From assembly GCA_964215955.1 (NCBI GenBank), contig CAXPDR010000003.1:1-64000 (forward strand): a DNA stretch of 64,000 nt, read 5' to 3'. The position numbers and the translations under genes are program-made. Below the pieces are notes generated by a model. It saw only the letters and a list, made by a program, of their open reading frames with translations. It was not told the origin of the DNA and searched no databases. Position 1 is the first letter of the stretch, and each line of letters begins with the position of its first letter. Positions 52,753-62,075 of the stretch are shown in pieces. The stretch comes from GCA-2706205 sp964215955 (GTDB taxonomy: Bacteria; Bdellovibrionota; Bacteriovoracia; Bacteriovoracales; Bacteriovoracaceae).

Positions 52753-53388
52753 CTAGGTAAGAATATATCCCCTTCCTCGTATATTTTTAATTTTATCTGC
52801 GAGTAGGGGGATTTTATTTTTTAAGTTTGTTAAATGAGTATGGAGATTATTTCTAGATTTCACATCACCATTCCATATACAATCTTGAATTCTTTCTATT
52901 GAAACTAATTCACCAGAAGCTTCATGTAAAAGTGTAAGCAAGTTATATTCGATTATTGTTAACTGAATCTTTTTACCATCATACTCAATGCTCTGGTCTT
53001 CATTGTTTATCTTATGATTATGAATAAAAATCTTTTTTGAACATTTGAATTTGTTGATAATTTCAATTATCTCATGGCTATGAAAGGGTTTTTCAATGAG
53101 GTAATCAATGCCATTGTTTAAAGCAGCAATACTAACTTCTTTTGTTGCATGGCCGGTCATTAAAATAATTTTTAGTTTTTTTATGGATTTGTTAGCCGTT
53201 GGAAGAAGATCTAATCCTGTTTCAAGATTAAGTTTATAATCAAGAAGGACTAGGTCGATAAACTGTGTATTAAGAATTATTTTGGCTTGATTCAAATCGC
53301 TCGCTATATAAACTTTAAAGCTCTTGGATAGCTTTTTTTGAAGTTGATCTAAAAATAATTTGTTATCATCTACAATAAGTATATTCAT
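52753..53388 (-). CDS. OmpR-type response regulator
   Basis: The protein has 211 residues. REC (1-115): VDDNK acidic pair, phospho-Asp in LVLLDYKLN (about 50), MTGHAT, and Lys in EKPFHS. The C-terminal winged helix has LTIIEYNLLTLLHEA and ends RGRGYILT. A DNA-binding activator or repressor. It is divergent from a sensor-kinase gene with 96 bp between, which should hold both promoters. Confidence 0.9.
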   Translation of the reverse strand: MNILIVDDNKLFLDQLQKKLSKSFKVYIASDLNQAKIILNTQFIDLVLLDYKLNLETGLDLLPTANKSIKKLKIILMTGHATKEVSIAALNNGIDYLIEKPFHSHEIIEIINKFKCSKKIFIHNHKINNEDQSIEYDGKKIQLTIIEYNLLTLLHEASGELVSIERIQDCIWNGDVKSRNNLHTHLTNLKNKIPLLADKIKNIRGRGYILT

Positions 53389-53484
53389 AAATTAAGTTTA
53401 ACATCCAAAATTAATCGAATTCAACAAATTTATGAAGACATTTCGAATTGAGCTAAAATTGAACATCGTGATAAGGAGAGGAGT

Positions 53485-54603
53485 TTGGATAATCAGTTTT
53501 ATAAAAAAAATGCGTTAATACTAGGGATTGTTTATACATCCTTAACATTAATTGTCACATTTTATGAATTCACTCTTTTTTCTAAAGAATATAAATACAT
53601 GTTTCTTAGTCTTAAGGCTGGGGCAATCATGGTCACATTTTTAACATTAATTTATATGTGGAAAAAAGGTCCAAGTCGAATATTGAATTATATTTTAGAT
53701 TTTTCAGTTATAGGGTATTGCGTTGTTGGGGAGATATATGCGTCGCTATATGTTTTAGCTCTCTTGCAGGTCTCCTTGGGAAAAGTCTTTCTTTTAAAGC
53801 AGAGTAAGAAAGATTTTCTAATAACAATTTCAATAGGAATTGTTTCTTTGATAATAGTAAATATTTTCAAACATAATGGAATCATCAGCTTACCTTCTAG
53901 GCCTATTGTTGAAAATGACTATTGGACAATTATACTTGGTTTCACAATATTGATTATACTACAAAAGATTAAATTCTTTGATTCGGTTGAAAAAACAGAA
54001 ATACAAAAAGAGCGTTTGGTTATTCTCGGCGAAAACATAAATATTTTACTTCATAATATAAAGGCTCAGTTTGCTTCTCAAATGATACTTGTGGATAACA
54101 TGAAAGACTCAGTCAATGATAAAAATGAACTTCAAGAACTACTTGAGCTCGCAAATAATCATTTAGTTGAAGTTAAAAATTATCTAAATAGTGTAAATAA
54201 GTTTCAAAACACTAAAATCATTAGTGAACAACAAAAAGAAACCTTTTCTATTTTTGAGGTTTTAGATGAAAGCTTACTTCTTTTGGGCTTATCTCGCACC
54301 TCTATTTCTTTGGCTGGAAAAGATTTAGAAATAAACTTGAATCGAGAGGATATTTTAACCATATTTTTAAATGTGTTTTCAAACGCTCTAAAAACTATAA
54401 AAAGAGTACGTAATTTGGAGAGTGAAATAACGATTAATCTAAAAGAAGGCAGGCTAAGAATTTCCTTTGATAAAAGTCATGATTATGAAGATTCAAGTGG
54501 AATAGGAAATCTAGTAACTGAAAGGCTCTCAATTAGAAATAATATAAAATACAACTTGAGTGAAGACTCAAAAAAATTAACATATCAATTCGACTTTCAA
54601 TGA
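53485..54603 (+). CDS. Membrane histidine kinase, divergent ATPase boxes
   Basis: TTG start with AAGGAGAGGAG upstream; 372 residues. Five or six TM helices lie within 1-170. H-box ILLHNIKAQF (His about 193). N-box LNVFSNALKTI. The rest (SSGIGNLVTERL) is a degenerate G2-like box, with no clear DxGxG. It may be an atypical kinase or a phosphatase-biased sensor. It pairs with the divergent OmpR-type regulator. Its stop abuts the convergent metzincin gene. Confidence 0.75.
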   Translation: MDNQFYKKNALILGIVYTSLTLIVTFYEFTLFSKEYKYMFLSLKAGAIMVTFLTLIYMWKKGPSRILNYILDFSVIGYCVVGEIYASLYVLALLQVSLGKVFLLKQSKKDFLITISIGIVSLIIVNIFKHNGIISLPSRPIVENDYWTIILGFTILIILQKIKFFDSVEKTEIQKERLVILGENINILLHNIKAQFASQMILVDNMKDSVNDKNELQELLELANNHLVEVKNYLNSVNKFQNTKIISEQQKETFSIFEVLDESLLLLGLSRTSISLAGKDLEINLNREDILTIFLNVFSNALKTIKRVRNLESEITINLKEGRLRISFDKSHDYEDSSGIGNLVTERLSIRNNIKYNLSEDSKKLTYQFDFQ

Positions 54604-54604
54604 T

Positions 54605-56002
54605 TTAAGGTTCTTCACTATCCGAATCAGTCCAATCATTTAATCTAATATTAGAATATAATAGAGGCATTTTCTTTTGAGTTTTAGGATGAATATAGTT
54701 AAAGCTTAATGGACCTTCTACATAGATTGAACTTGTCGGAGTTGGATTCATCCAGACTCTACCTAGGTTAAAATTTAAGCTTAGGGCCATTGGAAACTTA
54801 TTTTTATAAGTAAATGTACCATCAATTAAGCCTTTAATATTTCCTTCATTATCTGTTTCGTAATGATATCTAGTCTGATTAAAAACATCTGAGTAAGGGA
54901 CTTTCCTAACTCTTTTAAATACGTGATATGTAAAGTCAAAATCAACTGTAAGATTTGTAGTTTCAAAATTTGTCGTAGTAAAAGTTGTATTATGACTTGA
55001 ATTTTTACTATCGTTTATATGAAATTGATAATATGGTTTTTCGGAGTCCATCCAAGTAAAAAATACTTGAGATTTACCAGTGAGTTCATGACCAGTAAAA
55101 AATTTAAAAGATTCTTTTTCTTCTTTTGATCCATAAGGTCCTAACGATCCAAATGTAACCTTTAAATCATCATTATTTAAAAGAACAAAGTTTTCATGAT
55201 CAATTTTTGTAAGATAGTTTTTATATTTAGAATATTGAGGATCATTAATACTTGCAGTCATATACAAATGTTTAAAATCCTTTTGCATTATTGTATTTTC
55301 AATATGGCCGACACCCATTATATGCCCAACTTCATGTAAAACCATTGCATATAAGTAATTTGGAAGAGACCAATCATAGATTTGAAGATCATCTAAATCC
55401 CAAGAACCATCACTTGATTGTTTCGGCTTTGGAGAAAAGATATAAACGATACCCTTACTTGTTCCATTAATTGCATCAATATCCGAATAGTTTCTATAAG
55501 CAAAAGCCTTAGGATTAATCATATTATCTAGAACATTTTGAACCTTTTTATCAATGACACCAAAGTAAAAAGTTAAATCAATATCTTTAGTACAGGTTTC
55601 AAAGATTTTAATCTTAGTAAGAATTTTTAATCTTTTGTCATAAGGAATTGGATTTCCATTATCATCATATTGATCATAAATTTTATGTTCATTAATATAT
55701 TTATCCCATGTTTTAAAAGATTCTTTGATTGTTCTTTTGGCTTCATCATAATCAGCTTTGAAATTTGGGTCATGTTTTATACAAACAGAGATATATCCCT
55801 CTTTTTTGTCTTGATAAAACCAAGCGGCACCGGATTCAGGAAAATTTGCACCTGATCCTCCGCCATCCATAGCACCACCTTTCATTTGATGAGTATGAAA
55901 ATCATTTTTTTGATGATTATACTTCTTTGCAAATATTTTTTTGAAATTCATTGCTGCGAATACAGGTTGAGCGCATAATAAGGCCAGTAGCAAAACTTTC
56001 AT
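54605..56002 (-). CDS. Exported metzincin-type (matrixin-like) metalloprotease
   Basis: The protein has 465 residues; the signal peptide ends VFA at about 16. VLHEVGHIMGVGH is the full HExxHxxGxxH zinc site (His223, Glu224, His227, His233), followed by a Met in NTIMQ that fits the Met-turn. An N-terminal segment with His/Gly richness (28-60) and no classical cysteine switch may be the pro-region. About 200 extra C-terminal residues are beta-rich. Likely a secreted or periplasmic protease. Confidence 0.85.
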   Translation of the reverse strand: MKVLLLALLCAQPVFAAMNFKKIFAKKYNHQKNDFHTHQMKGGAMDGGGSGANFPESGAAWFYQDKKEGYISVCIKHDPNFKADYDEAKRTIKESFKTWDKYINEHKIYDQYDDNGNPIPYDKRLKILTKIKIFETCTKDIDLTFYFGVIDKKVQNVLDNMINPKAFAYRNYSDIDAINGTSKGIVYIFSPKPKQSSDGSWDLDDLQIYDWSLPNYLYAMVLHEVGHIMGVGHIENTIMQKDFKHLYMTASINDPQYSKYKNYLTKIDHENFVLLNNDDLKVTFGSLGPYGSKEEKESFKFFTGHELTGKSQVFFTWMDSEKPYYQFHINDSKNSSHNTTFTTTNFETTNLTVDFDFTYHVFKRVRKVPYSDVFNQTRYHYETDNEGNIKGLIDGTFTYKNKFPMALSLNFNLGRVWMNPTPTSSIYVEGPLSFNYIHPKTQKKMPLLYSNIRLNDWTDSDSEEP

Positions 56003-56062
56003 AATCCTTCCTAGAAATAAGTTTTATTGTTATATCATTTCAATTTTGTCATGGATTGCCAA

Positions 56063-56887
56063 CTATGAATTCAAAGGAGAAAACCAGTCAAGATTAACGC
56101 AGTAAAGTGTATCTACTTCCTCCGATGCTTGAACAATCTCACTTATTTTTTCGATACTTTCTTTTAAGATTTCTTTCACTTTATCGGTATCGTTATGATT
56201 TATAGTAAGAGGAGCACTAAAGCAGAATTCGTCTTCTTTAAGCTCAGAGTGTTTTTCCATCGCCTTAACCCGCCAATTTCCATGATGGTTAGAAATAAGA
56301 GGAGAGTTAGAACTTAGGTGAGTTACTGTAGGGCCGACGTCAAGTTTTCCATCTTCTTCTTTAATTAAAGAAACGCTAAGAAGGAAGTCCACAATAGGAG
56401 AGACTTTTTTAAGTGGAATGTGTAAAAAGTTTGCAATGTCTTCTTTTGAATTAATATTATCTAAGGATGCACTTAACCTGATAGCACTATAATACCAATT
56501 GGAATAAAAAAGAGCTTTCTGTTCTTCTCCTAAGGTCACTGATTTTTTAATTCTATTTTTCATCTCACTTAGTTCATTTTGAATTTTATTAATTTTGTCT
56601 TCAAAATATTTAACGAGCTTATAGTTTCCTGCTTTATTCTTTGAAACAAGTAGTAAAAAATATTCAGTTTCTAATTCATTAAAACCAAAGTATTCGCAAA
56701 GAAGGAATGCTTGATCCTGGTTAAGTTCTCGCTCTCCTTTAAAAATTTGGGATGTTAAAGTGGTGTGGATATTAAGATATTTTGAAATCTCTAAATACTT
56801 TCCTCTTCCTGAATTTACTTGGGATCTTACCCAGTCAGTGACATAGTCTTTGTAGTTTTTATAGTTATAAAGCTTTACTTGAATCAT
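56063..56887 (-). CDS. TIGR02147-family regulator-like protein
   Basis: I choose ATG 56887 (GGGAG upstream; ATGA overlap with the LysR stop) over 56920. The protein has 274 residues. The N-terminal ~75 residues resemble an HTH (YLEISKYLNIHTTLTSQIFKGER, key parts). The middle and C-terminus match the TIGR02147/DUF4423 pattern known mainly from Bdellovibrionota and Fibrobacteres (YYSAIRLSA; IANFLHIPLKKV winged segment). It probably regulates transcription with the LysR-type gene it is coupled to. Confidence 0.8.
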   Translation of the reverse strand: MIQVKLYNYKNYKDYVTDWVRSQVNSGRGKYLEISKYLNIHTTLTSQIFKGERELNQDQAFLLCEYFGFNELETEYFLLLVSKNKAGNYKLVKYFEDKINKIQNELSEMKNRIKKSVTLGEEQKALFYSNWYYSAIRLSASLDNINSKEDIANFLHIPLKKVSPIVDFLLSVSLIKEEDGKLDVGPTVTHLSSNSPLISNHHGNWRVKAMEKHSELKEDEFCFSAPLTINHNDTDKVKEILKESIEKISEIVQASEEVDTLYCVNLDWFSPLNS

Positions 56888-57753
56888 TGTATTTCTCCCA
56901 TTTGAGATAAATACTTCCAAAGAGCTTTGGTATTGGGTCCCATAACTTTTTTAGTTGATCTAAGCAGATACATTGGAACTAATCTTGATTCTACTTCATT
57001 TAAATTATCAATTTTTATGAGTTCACTTCTTTGAATCTTATCATTTACTAAATGTGAAGGAAGTCTTCCCCACCCAAGACCTGATTCAATAAGTTGTTCT
57101 TTCATAGAAAAGTCCCCAGTATACCAAAGTTGCTGGCTAGTAGTACCCTGGACATTACTTCTTTTTTCTTTGATAGAGCTTCCAACAATAATTTGGGGAA
57201 GAGACTTTAATAGCTTTAAATCAACTTTGTTAGCATATTTTTTCCCAATGACAGGAACGACTTCGACATCAAGAATTTTAATCTTTTCAATATGTTCATC
57301 TAATTCAAAATCAGGACCTAAGGCAAAATCAACTTCTTGGTTTTTAATCCTACTTATTACACCATCAATAACATCTGTGCTTAAATCAAGTGTTGTAGAA
57401 ATATGAGGGTCAAAGAATTTTTCAAAGATATGACTGATGTGACAAATAGGAAATATAGCATCGGCACATATGGTTATCTCTGTTTCGTAGCCGGCACCAA
57501 GTTCTCTTCCAACTTTTTCCAGTTCTTTAAAGGTGTTCAAGGTGTTTTGAGCTTGTTTGTAAAATGCTTTTCCATTTTCTGTTAATGTTGGGCGATAACC
57601 TTCACGGTTAAATAACTCAATATTAAACTCTTCCTCTAATTTCTTGATAGCGACACTCAAGCTTGGTTGAGACTTATGCATGGCTTCGGCAGCAGCTTTG
57701 AAACTTCCATATTTTACAACTAAATCCAATGTAAGTATTTGATCATACGTCAT
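56884..57753 (-). CDS. LysR-type transcriptional regulator
   Basis: The protein has 289 residues. N-terminal winged HTH (1-60): LDLVVKYGSFKAAAEAMHKSQPSLSVAIKKLEEE in part. The effector-binding domain (90-285) has two alpha/beta lobes. It is divergent from the YceI gene across 150 bp containing a T-N11-A inverted repeat. It likely controls that operon and itself. Confidence 0.92.
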   Translation of the reverse strand: MTYDQILTLDLVVKYGSFKAAAEAMHKSQPSLSVAIKKLEEEFNIELFNREGYRPTLTENGKAFYKQAQNTLNTFKELEKVGRELGAGYETEITICADAIFPICHISHIFEKFFDPHISTTLDLSTDVIDGVISRIKNQEVDFALGPDFELDEHIEKIKILDVEVVPVIGKKYANKVDLKLLKSLPQIIVGSSIKEKRSNVQGTTSQQLWYTGDFSMKEQLIESGLGWGRLPSHLVNDKIQRSELIKIDNLNEVESRLVPMYLLRSTKKVMGPNTKALWKYLSQMGEIQ

Positions 57754-57767
57754 AATTACTAATCTCT

Positions 57768-57782
57768 ATAATTAAAAATTAT
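57768..57782. promoter_or_regulatory. Candidate LysR binding site (T-N11-A)
   Basis: ATAATT-AAA-AATTAT is a perfect 15-bp inverted repeat with T-N11-A spacing. It sits 15 bp before the LysR start, within the divergent LysR/YceI intergenic region. AT-rich surroundings raise the chance of coincidence. Confidence 0.4.
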
Positions 57783-57903
57783 ATAGTTTATATAAAAATA
57801 ATAATTTTATTTTATGTCTAATTAACCGAGAATGAAAACAACAAAATGTGAAATATAAGCAACAACTAATATATTTCAAGATTTAATTTAAAGGAGAATT
57901 AAA

Positions 57904-58449
57904 ATGAAAATGAAATTAATGCAACTTGCGACTCTTGGTTTTTTTCTAGTAACTTCAGCATTCGGAGCTGACATCGATTTAAAGAAAAGTACCCTAAAAT
58001 GGACTGGGACTAAGGTTACTGGGAAACATTTTGGGAAAATTTATTTCAAAAAAGGATCAGTTGAGATGAAAGATGGAAAATTAACGGGAGGAAACTTCGT
58101 CGTTGATATGAATTCTTTTACAGTTGATGATCTTTCAGGAGATTGGGCCAAAAAATTTATTGGACATATGAAAAGTCCAGATTTCTTTACAACTGAAAAA
58201 TTTCCAGAAGCTAGTTTAAAAATTAAATCTGTAAAAGATAAAACTGTGACAGCGGATTTAACAATTAAAGGTAAAACAAACGAAGTAAAATTTGATGTTA
58301 CGAAAAAAGGAAAGGCCTATAGCGGTGTTTTAAAGTTTGATAGAACAAAGTTTGATATGAAGTATGGATCGGGTGATTTCTTTAAAAATCTTGGAGATAA
58401 AATGATTCATAATGAAGTAACTGTTGATTTTAATTTTGTAGTTAAATAA
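57904..58449 (+). CDS. YceI-family periplasmic lipid-binding protein
   Basis: AAAGGAG precedes the ATG; 181 residues; the signal peptide ends FGA at about 21. The YceI pattern is visible: STLKWTGTKVTGKHFG, GGNFVVDMNSF, HMKSPDFFTTEKFPEA, LTIKGKTNEVKF, FDRTKFDMKYGSG. It forms a lipocalin-like barrel for isoprenoid or other amphiphiles. It is co-directional with a pirin gene 23 bp downstream of its stop. Confidence 0.9.
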   Translation: MKMKLMQLATLGFFLVTSAFGADIDLKKSTLKWTGTKVTGKHFGKIYFKKGSVEMKDGKLTGGNFVVDMNSFTVDDLSGDWAKKFIGHMKSPDFFTTEKFPEASLKIKSVKDKTVTADLTIKGKTNEVKFDVTKKGKAYSGVLKFDRTKFDMKYGSGDFFKNLGDKMIHNEVTVDFNFVVK

Positions 58450-58472
58450 ATAGTTAAAATTTGGGGCGAAGT

Positions 58473-59156
58473 ATGATCACAATTAGAAAAGAAAAGGATC
58501 GAGGAAATATAAAACTTCCTTGGTTAAATGCAAAACATTCTTTTTCTTTTGGATCATACTTTGATCCAGACTGGATGGGTTTTGGACCTTTGAGAGTTAT
58601 CAATGAAGACATCATTGGTGAAGGGCAGGGATTTGATACTCATTTTCATAGGGATATGGAAATTATCTCATACGTGATTGAAGGTGGACTTGAGCATAAG
58701 GACACATTAGGAAACAACTCTGTAATAAGACCTGGTCAAATTCAAATTATGAGTGCAGGAACTGGGATTTACCATTCTGAATTTAATCCAGACAAAGGCA
58801 CGAAAACACACTCAATTCAAATCTGGATTGAGCCTAATAAACTTGGAGTACATCCACGTTACGAACAGTATAATGTGGAATTAAAAGAAGATGATCTAAC
58901 TCTAATTGTTTCTCCTGTTGGTGGAAATAATATCGCTATGATCTATCAAGAAGCGAAACTCTATCATGGAAAGCTTAAAAATTTTGCTAAGGAGCTTGAT
59001 CCTCAAAAGAGTTATTGGATTCAAGTATTTCAAGGAATAGGGAAAATAAATGAGCATGAAATTATCGCTGGTGATGGAGTTGCTTTAAATTCTGAAAAAC
59101 AATTTAATGTTATTTCCGAGCTCGGACTCAAAATACTTTTTTTTGAGTTTGGGTAG
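58473..59156 (+). CDS. Pirin-family cupin protein
   Basis: The start at 58473 (MITIRK) has GGGGCGAAG upstream; a 58461 ATG lies before it. The protein has 227 residues. SFSFGSYFDP, FDTHFHRDMEI (metal His pair), GQIQIMSAGTGIYHSE (third His plus Glu) and a second C-terminal cupin are present. Relatives include quercetin 2,3-dioxygenase-like and redox-sensing pirins. It is in an operon with the YceI gene, a combination often seen in oxidative or solvent stress loci. Confidence 0.9.
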   Translation: MITIRKEKDRGNIKLPWLNAKHSFSFGSYFDPDWMGFGPLRVINEDIIGEGQGFDTHFHRDMEIISYVIEGGLEHKDTLGNNSVIRPGQIQIMSAGTGIYHSEFNPDKGTKTHSIQIWIEPNKLGVHPRYEQYNVELKEDDLTLIVSPVGGNNIAMIYQEAKLYHGKLKNFAKELDPQKSYWIQVFQGIGKINEHEIIAGDGVALNSEKQFNVISELGLKILFFEFG

Positions 59157-59160
59157 AATT

Positions 59161-59188
59161 AAAAGAGGGACTATTAGTCCCTCTTAAA
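59161..59188. terminator. Terminator between convergent genes
   Basis: AAGAGGGACT-ATT-AGTCCCTCTT, a 10-bp stem. On the minus strand it is followed by TTTTAATT. Confidence 0.7.
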
Positions 59189-59206
59189 ACGAAGAAATAT
59201 AATTTT

Positions 59207-60577
59207 TTAATAATTCGCAGTTAATGAAAATTTATATCCATCAATTTGATAATCAACATCGGTTTCATCTCCAATTAAGTTTGCGACTGCAAATACTCTC
59301 GATACATCAGCTCTCGTATAGGAAAATGCACCTGAAAGGTATGGATTAAACCTATAGTTAGTATATAGAACATGATTTTCAGATCCGGGTGACATAAACA
59401 ATATATAGCCAAGATCCATATCATTATCAAACAAGAGGTTATGAGCAGAATTATTTAAGTACAAATAACCATAGGCCCAATTTTCTGTCGCACGATAATT
59501 TATAACCGTCATAAATGCATTACCATTTACATCACAAGTTTCATCAGCACCTTGAGTACAGAATAATCCACCTCCGGCATAAGCTCCTGTAGAGGATGTA
59601 TTCGAATATGTGTAAGCAAAGCTTAAATCAAACTTTGAATTATCAATGCCATTTAAGTCGGCCGTAAATGTATATCTGTTAACAGTACTTCTTAAATTAG
59701 AATCAGCAGGGGGCCCTAAGAAAACTTTATCCCAGTAAGCATATTGAAAAGAGGTCTTAAATTCTCTTGCAAAACTCATATTTCTAGAAGCGAATTCAGA
59801 AAGAAAGATATAAATATTGCTAGAATTATTAATATTACGACCTTCTTTATCCTTTAGTGTGGAGTCATAGCCGCTGTTGGTAATTCTTGATTGCTTACTT
59901 ACATCAAAAACACTCCAAGGTAAGTAGGCGAAGCTTAATTTAAATTCATCTTCATTTGCAAATGAAAATCTTTTTGAAACGGCTGCTCCATCGTTAACTT
60001 CTGACATGGTAAATTTATGAAAAGGAGCATCTTTTGGTGTTCCTTCAATAATATCTCGAGGTGAACCTCCTGCGAGTGGAAGTCTACCGATGGTGAGATT
60101 ATAAGATGGTAAGAAACCCCATTGGATGTAAGCTCTTTCCATATAAACAGAAGAGTCTCCTGGTGAAACCCCTTGCCTTGATTCTCCAAAGTTTAAGGTA
60201 TCAACATAAGTTTTTCCATCATCATCACCATCATAGTTTTGGTTATACCATAATTTCTTCATTGAAAGTCTAGATGAAATAAAGAGGTTTTTTGTTGGTG
60301 AAGCTGAGATATCTATTTTTGATGTGATCAAATGTCTTCCGTAATGTCTTTCATCACTTTCGCCCTCATCTTCTAAAGTATCACCTTTATCCTTAAGTGT
60401 AACAGCATAGCTGGTATGTTTAACAAAACCAGATATATTGGCCATACTTTCATAGCTTCTATATTCGAGTTCTTCCAATCTTGCTTCAAGTTCATTTATC
60501 TTTTTTTCAAGATCAGTTGTCCCGTTGGCAACTTTTACTAATCCGAGCATTAACAGTAGCGGTATAAGTATTTTCAT
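59207..60577 (-). CDS. DUF3373 outer-membrane porin-like protein
   Basis: The protein has 456 residues; the signal peptide ends ANG at about 19. A short coiled coil (LEKKINELEARLEELE) follows, then about 16 beta strands. ERAYIQWGF, LTIGRLPLAGGSPRD and VNDGAAV are the DUF3373 (putative porin) signatures. It is an outer-membrane barrel of unknown cargo. It is translated with the small upstream gene (ATGA). Confidence 0.82.
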   Translation of the reverse strand: MKILIPLLLMLGLVKVANGTTDLEKKINELEARLEELEYRSYESMANISGFVKHTSYAVTLKDKGDTLEDEGESDERHYGRHLITSKIDISASPTKNLFISSRLSMKKLWYNQNYDGDDDGKTYVDTLNFGESRQGVSPGDSSVYMERAYIQWGFLPSYNLTIGRLPLAGGSPRDIIEGTPKDAPFHKFTMSEVNDGAAVSKRFSFANEDEFKLSFAYLPWSVFDVSKQSRITNSGYDSTLKDKEGRNINNSSNIYIFLSEFASRNMSFAREFKTSFQYAYWDKVFLGPPADSNLRSTVNRYTFTADLNGIDNSKFDLSFAYTYSNTSSTGAYAGGGLFCTQGADETCDVNGNAFMTVINYRATENWAYGYLYLNNSAHNLLFDNDMDLGYILFMSPGSENHVLYTNYRFNPYLSGAFSYTRADVSRVFAVANLIGDETDVDYQIDGYKFSLTANY

Positions 60578-60813
60578 AACCCTGCTCCTTTTTTCTTACA
60601 TGTTAGAATACAACCATTCGTTAAGGTTATATTTTTCTTTGCGCACACTTTAAACTGAGTAACTGTCCCTGCTCTTCCCGGCGTTACCTCTTTCTTAGCT
60701 TCCTCTTCTGTGACCTTGCATTGTTTTATGACGGCATCAATAAATTGCTGTTTAGGACCAGCAAAAGCTGAAAAAGTAAAAAAAGTTAGGCAAAGAATCG
60801 TTAAATTCTTCAC
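60574..60813 (-). CDS. Small exported protein coupled to DUF3373
   Basis: The GTG start at 60813 is fixed by GGAGG 6 nt upstream; a 60846 ATG lies beyond. The protein has 79 residues; the signal peptide ends AFA at about 17. Mature ~60 residues with four Cys (QC, VC, GC, TC). It overlaps the DUF3373 start by 4 bp, so it may assist or partner that barrel protein. Unknown. Confidence 0.7.
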   Translation of the reverse strand: MKNLTILCLTFFTFSAFAGPKQQFIDAVIKQCKVTEEEAKKEVTPGRAGTVTQFKVCAKKNITLTNGCILTCKKKGAGL

Positions 60814-60904
60814 ATTCAACCTCCAAATATTTAATGAAGCAATCATAGTTGATATTACGAACGGAAGTAAATGTTGCTACAGCATGTTAGGAAACTTAAA
60901 TTTA

Positions 60905-62002
60905 CTAAAATTTTAGGTCTAGTATAAATTGATCAATTTGATTTTTGGTTACATGAGGCATGGTAATGATATGGGCTAAATCCTTTTCATATGCAAGTTG
61001 CCACTTATTAATTAACTTTTCGCTAGGCTTCGGAAATACAACCGTATTTGAAAAATTATTTCTCCAGGCATTTATTTTTAAGTCTTGGAGTTTATCAATT
61101 AAATAATCAGCATTATCAATACTTCTTTTTACTATTTCTTTAAAACCGGATTTTTTATTTTTTTGAATAGCGTACCATAATAAAAGAGTAGAGTGCCCAT
61201 TTCTAGAACCACTTAGTGTGGTGTCAACAGAACCAATATATTCAATTGATCTTCCTATTTTGTCTACAAAGTCTTGCCTCGCCAGTACAATGCCACAAGG
61301 CATAGGGGTTCCAAACATCTTATGACCTGAAATTGATAGTGAGTGTACACCACTTGATAAACCAAAACTTGGTGCGCTATCACAAAATGGAAGAATCATT
61401 CCAGCTAGAGCAGCATCACAATGAATGTAATAATCAAGAAAAGCAAGACTTTTCATTAGCTCTTTTATTTCATCTAAGGGATCAATTGCACCCTTCATCG
61501 TTGTGCCAATTGTTGCCATAATAATAGGAGTTTTAGTTCGGTTCATCTTAAGAGCATCATTCAAATCATCTAAGCACATTTCACCTTTGGGGTTAGTATT
61601 GATTGAGATGGATGGCATTTTTAAGAGCTTTAAAATTTTAGGAATGGAGTAGTGAGCATCTTTAGAATAGTAGACAATGCTTTCTGGATGGAGTTCTCTC
61701 GCAATATATAGTCCATACATATTTCCCTCTGTCCCACCATTTGTAACATAACCCCAGAAGTTCTTATCTGCTATACCTGTAATATCAGCAATAAACTCAA
61801 CGACCTCTTTTTCAAAATTGTGTGCTTTAACTTTGTAGGGACCATCGCTAAGAGGATCTCCAACATTGTTAATACTCAACTTGAAAAAATCATAAAGTGG
61901 AGAATAGTCATAATTCAAATTGGCCGGATAACCAATCATGTTTTTTGAATAATTTTCTAAATGATTATAAAAAGATTCTAATCGATCAAACACAGCTTCC
62001 AT
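60905..62002 (-). CDS. hdc: Histidine decarboxylase (PLP-dependent)
   Basis: The protein has 365 residues with no signal. YVTNGGTEGNMYGLYIARE, KDAHYS (His116 stacks on PLP), IHCDAALAG (Asp196) and SISGHKMFG (Schiff-base Lys228) are the group II decarboxylase motifs in the form of Gram-negative histidine decarboxylases. It makes histamine from histidine in the cytoplasm. Relatives feed siderophores such as acinetobactin, but no siderophore genes are near. AGGAG lies inside a 9-bp hairpin, suggesting translational control. Confidence 0.88.
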   Translation of the reverse strand: MEAVFDRLESFYNHLENYSKNMIGYPANLNYDYSPLYDFFKLSINNVGDPLSDGPYKVKAHNFEKEVVEFIADITGIADKNFWGYVTNGGTEGNMYGLYIARELHPESIVYYSKDAHYSIPKILKLLKMPSISINTNPKGEMCLDDLNDALKMNRTKTPIIMATIGTTMKGAIDPLDEIKELMKSLAFLDYYIHCDAALAGMILPFCDSAPSFGLSSGVHSLSISGHKMFGTPMPCGIVLARQDFVDKIGRSIEYIGSVDTTLSGSRNGHSTLLLWYAIQKNKKSGFKEIVKRSIDNADYLIDKLQDLKINAWRNNFSNTVVFPKPSEKLINKWQLAYEKDLAHIITMPHVTKNQIDQFILDLKF

Positions 62003-62007
62003 AAAAT

Positions 62008-62031
62008 AACTCCTACATATCAGTAGGAGTT
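62008..62031 (-). promoter_or_regulatory. Hairpin occluding the hdc ribosome binding site
   Basis: On the minus strand AACTCCTAC-TGATAT-GTAGGAGTT forms a perfect 9-bp stem whose 3' arm contains the Shine-Dalgarno AGGAG, 7 nt before ATG. The anti-Shine-Dalgarno is the 5' arm. There is no U-tract, so it is not a terminator. Confidence 0.6.
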
Positions 62032-62075
62032 TATGTTGCTCAAATTAAAAAGAGTATGATATTTATCAAGTTATA

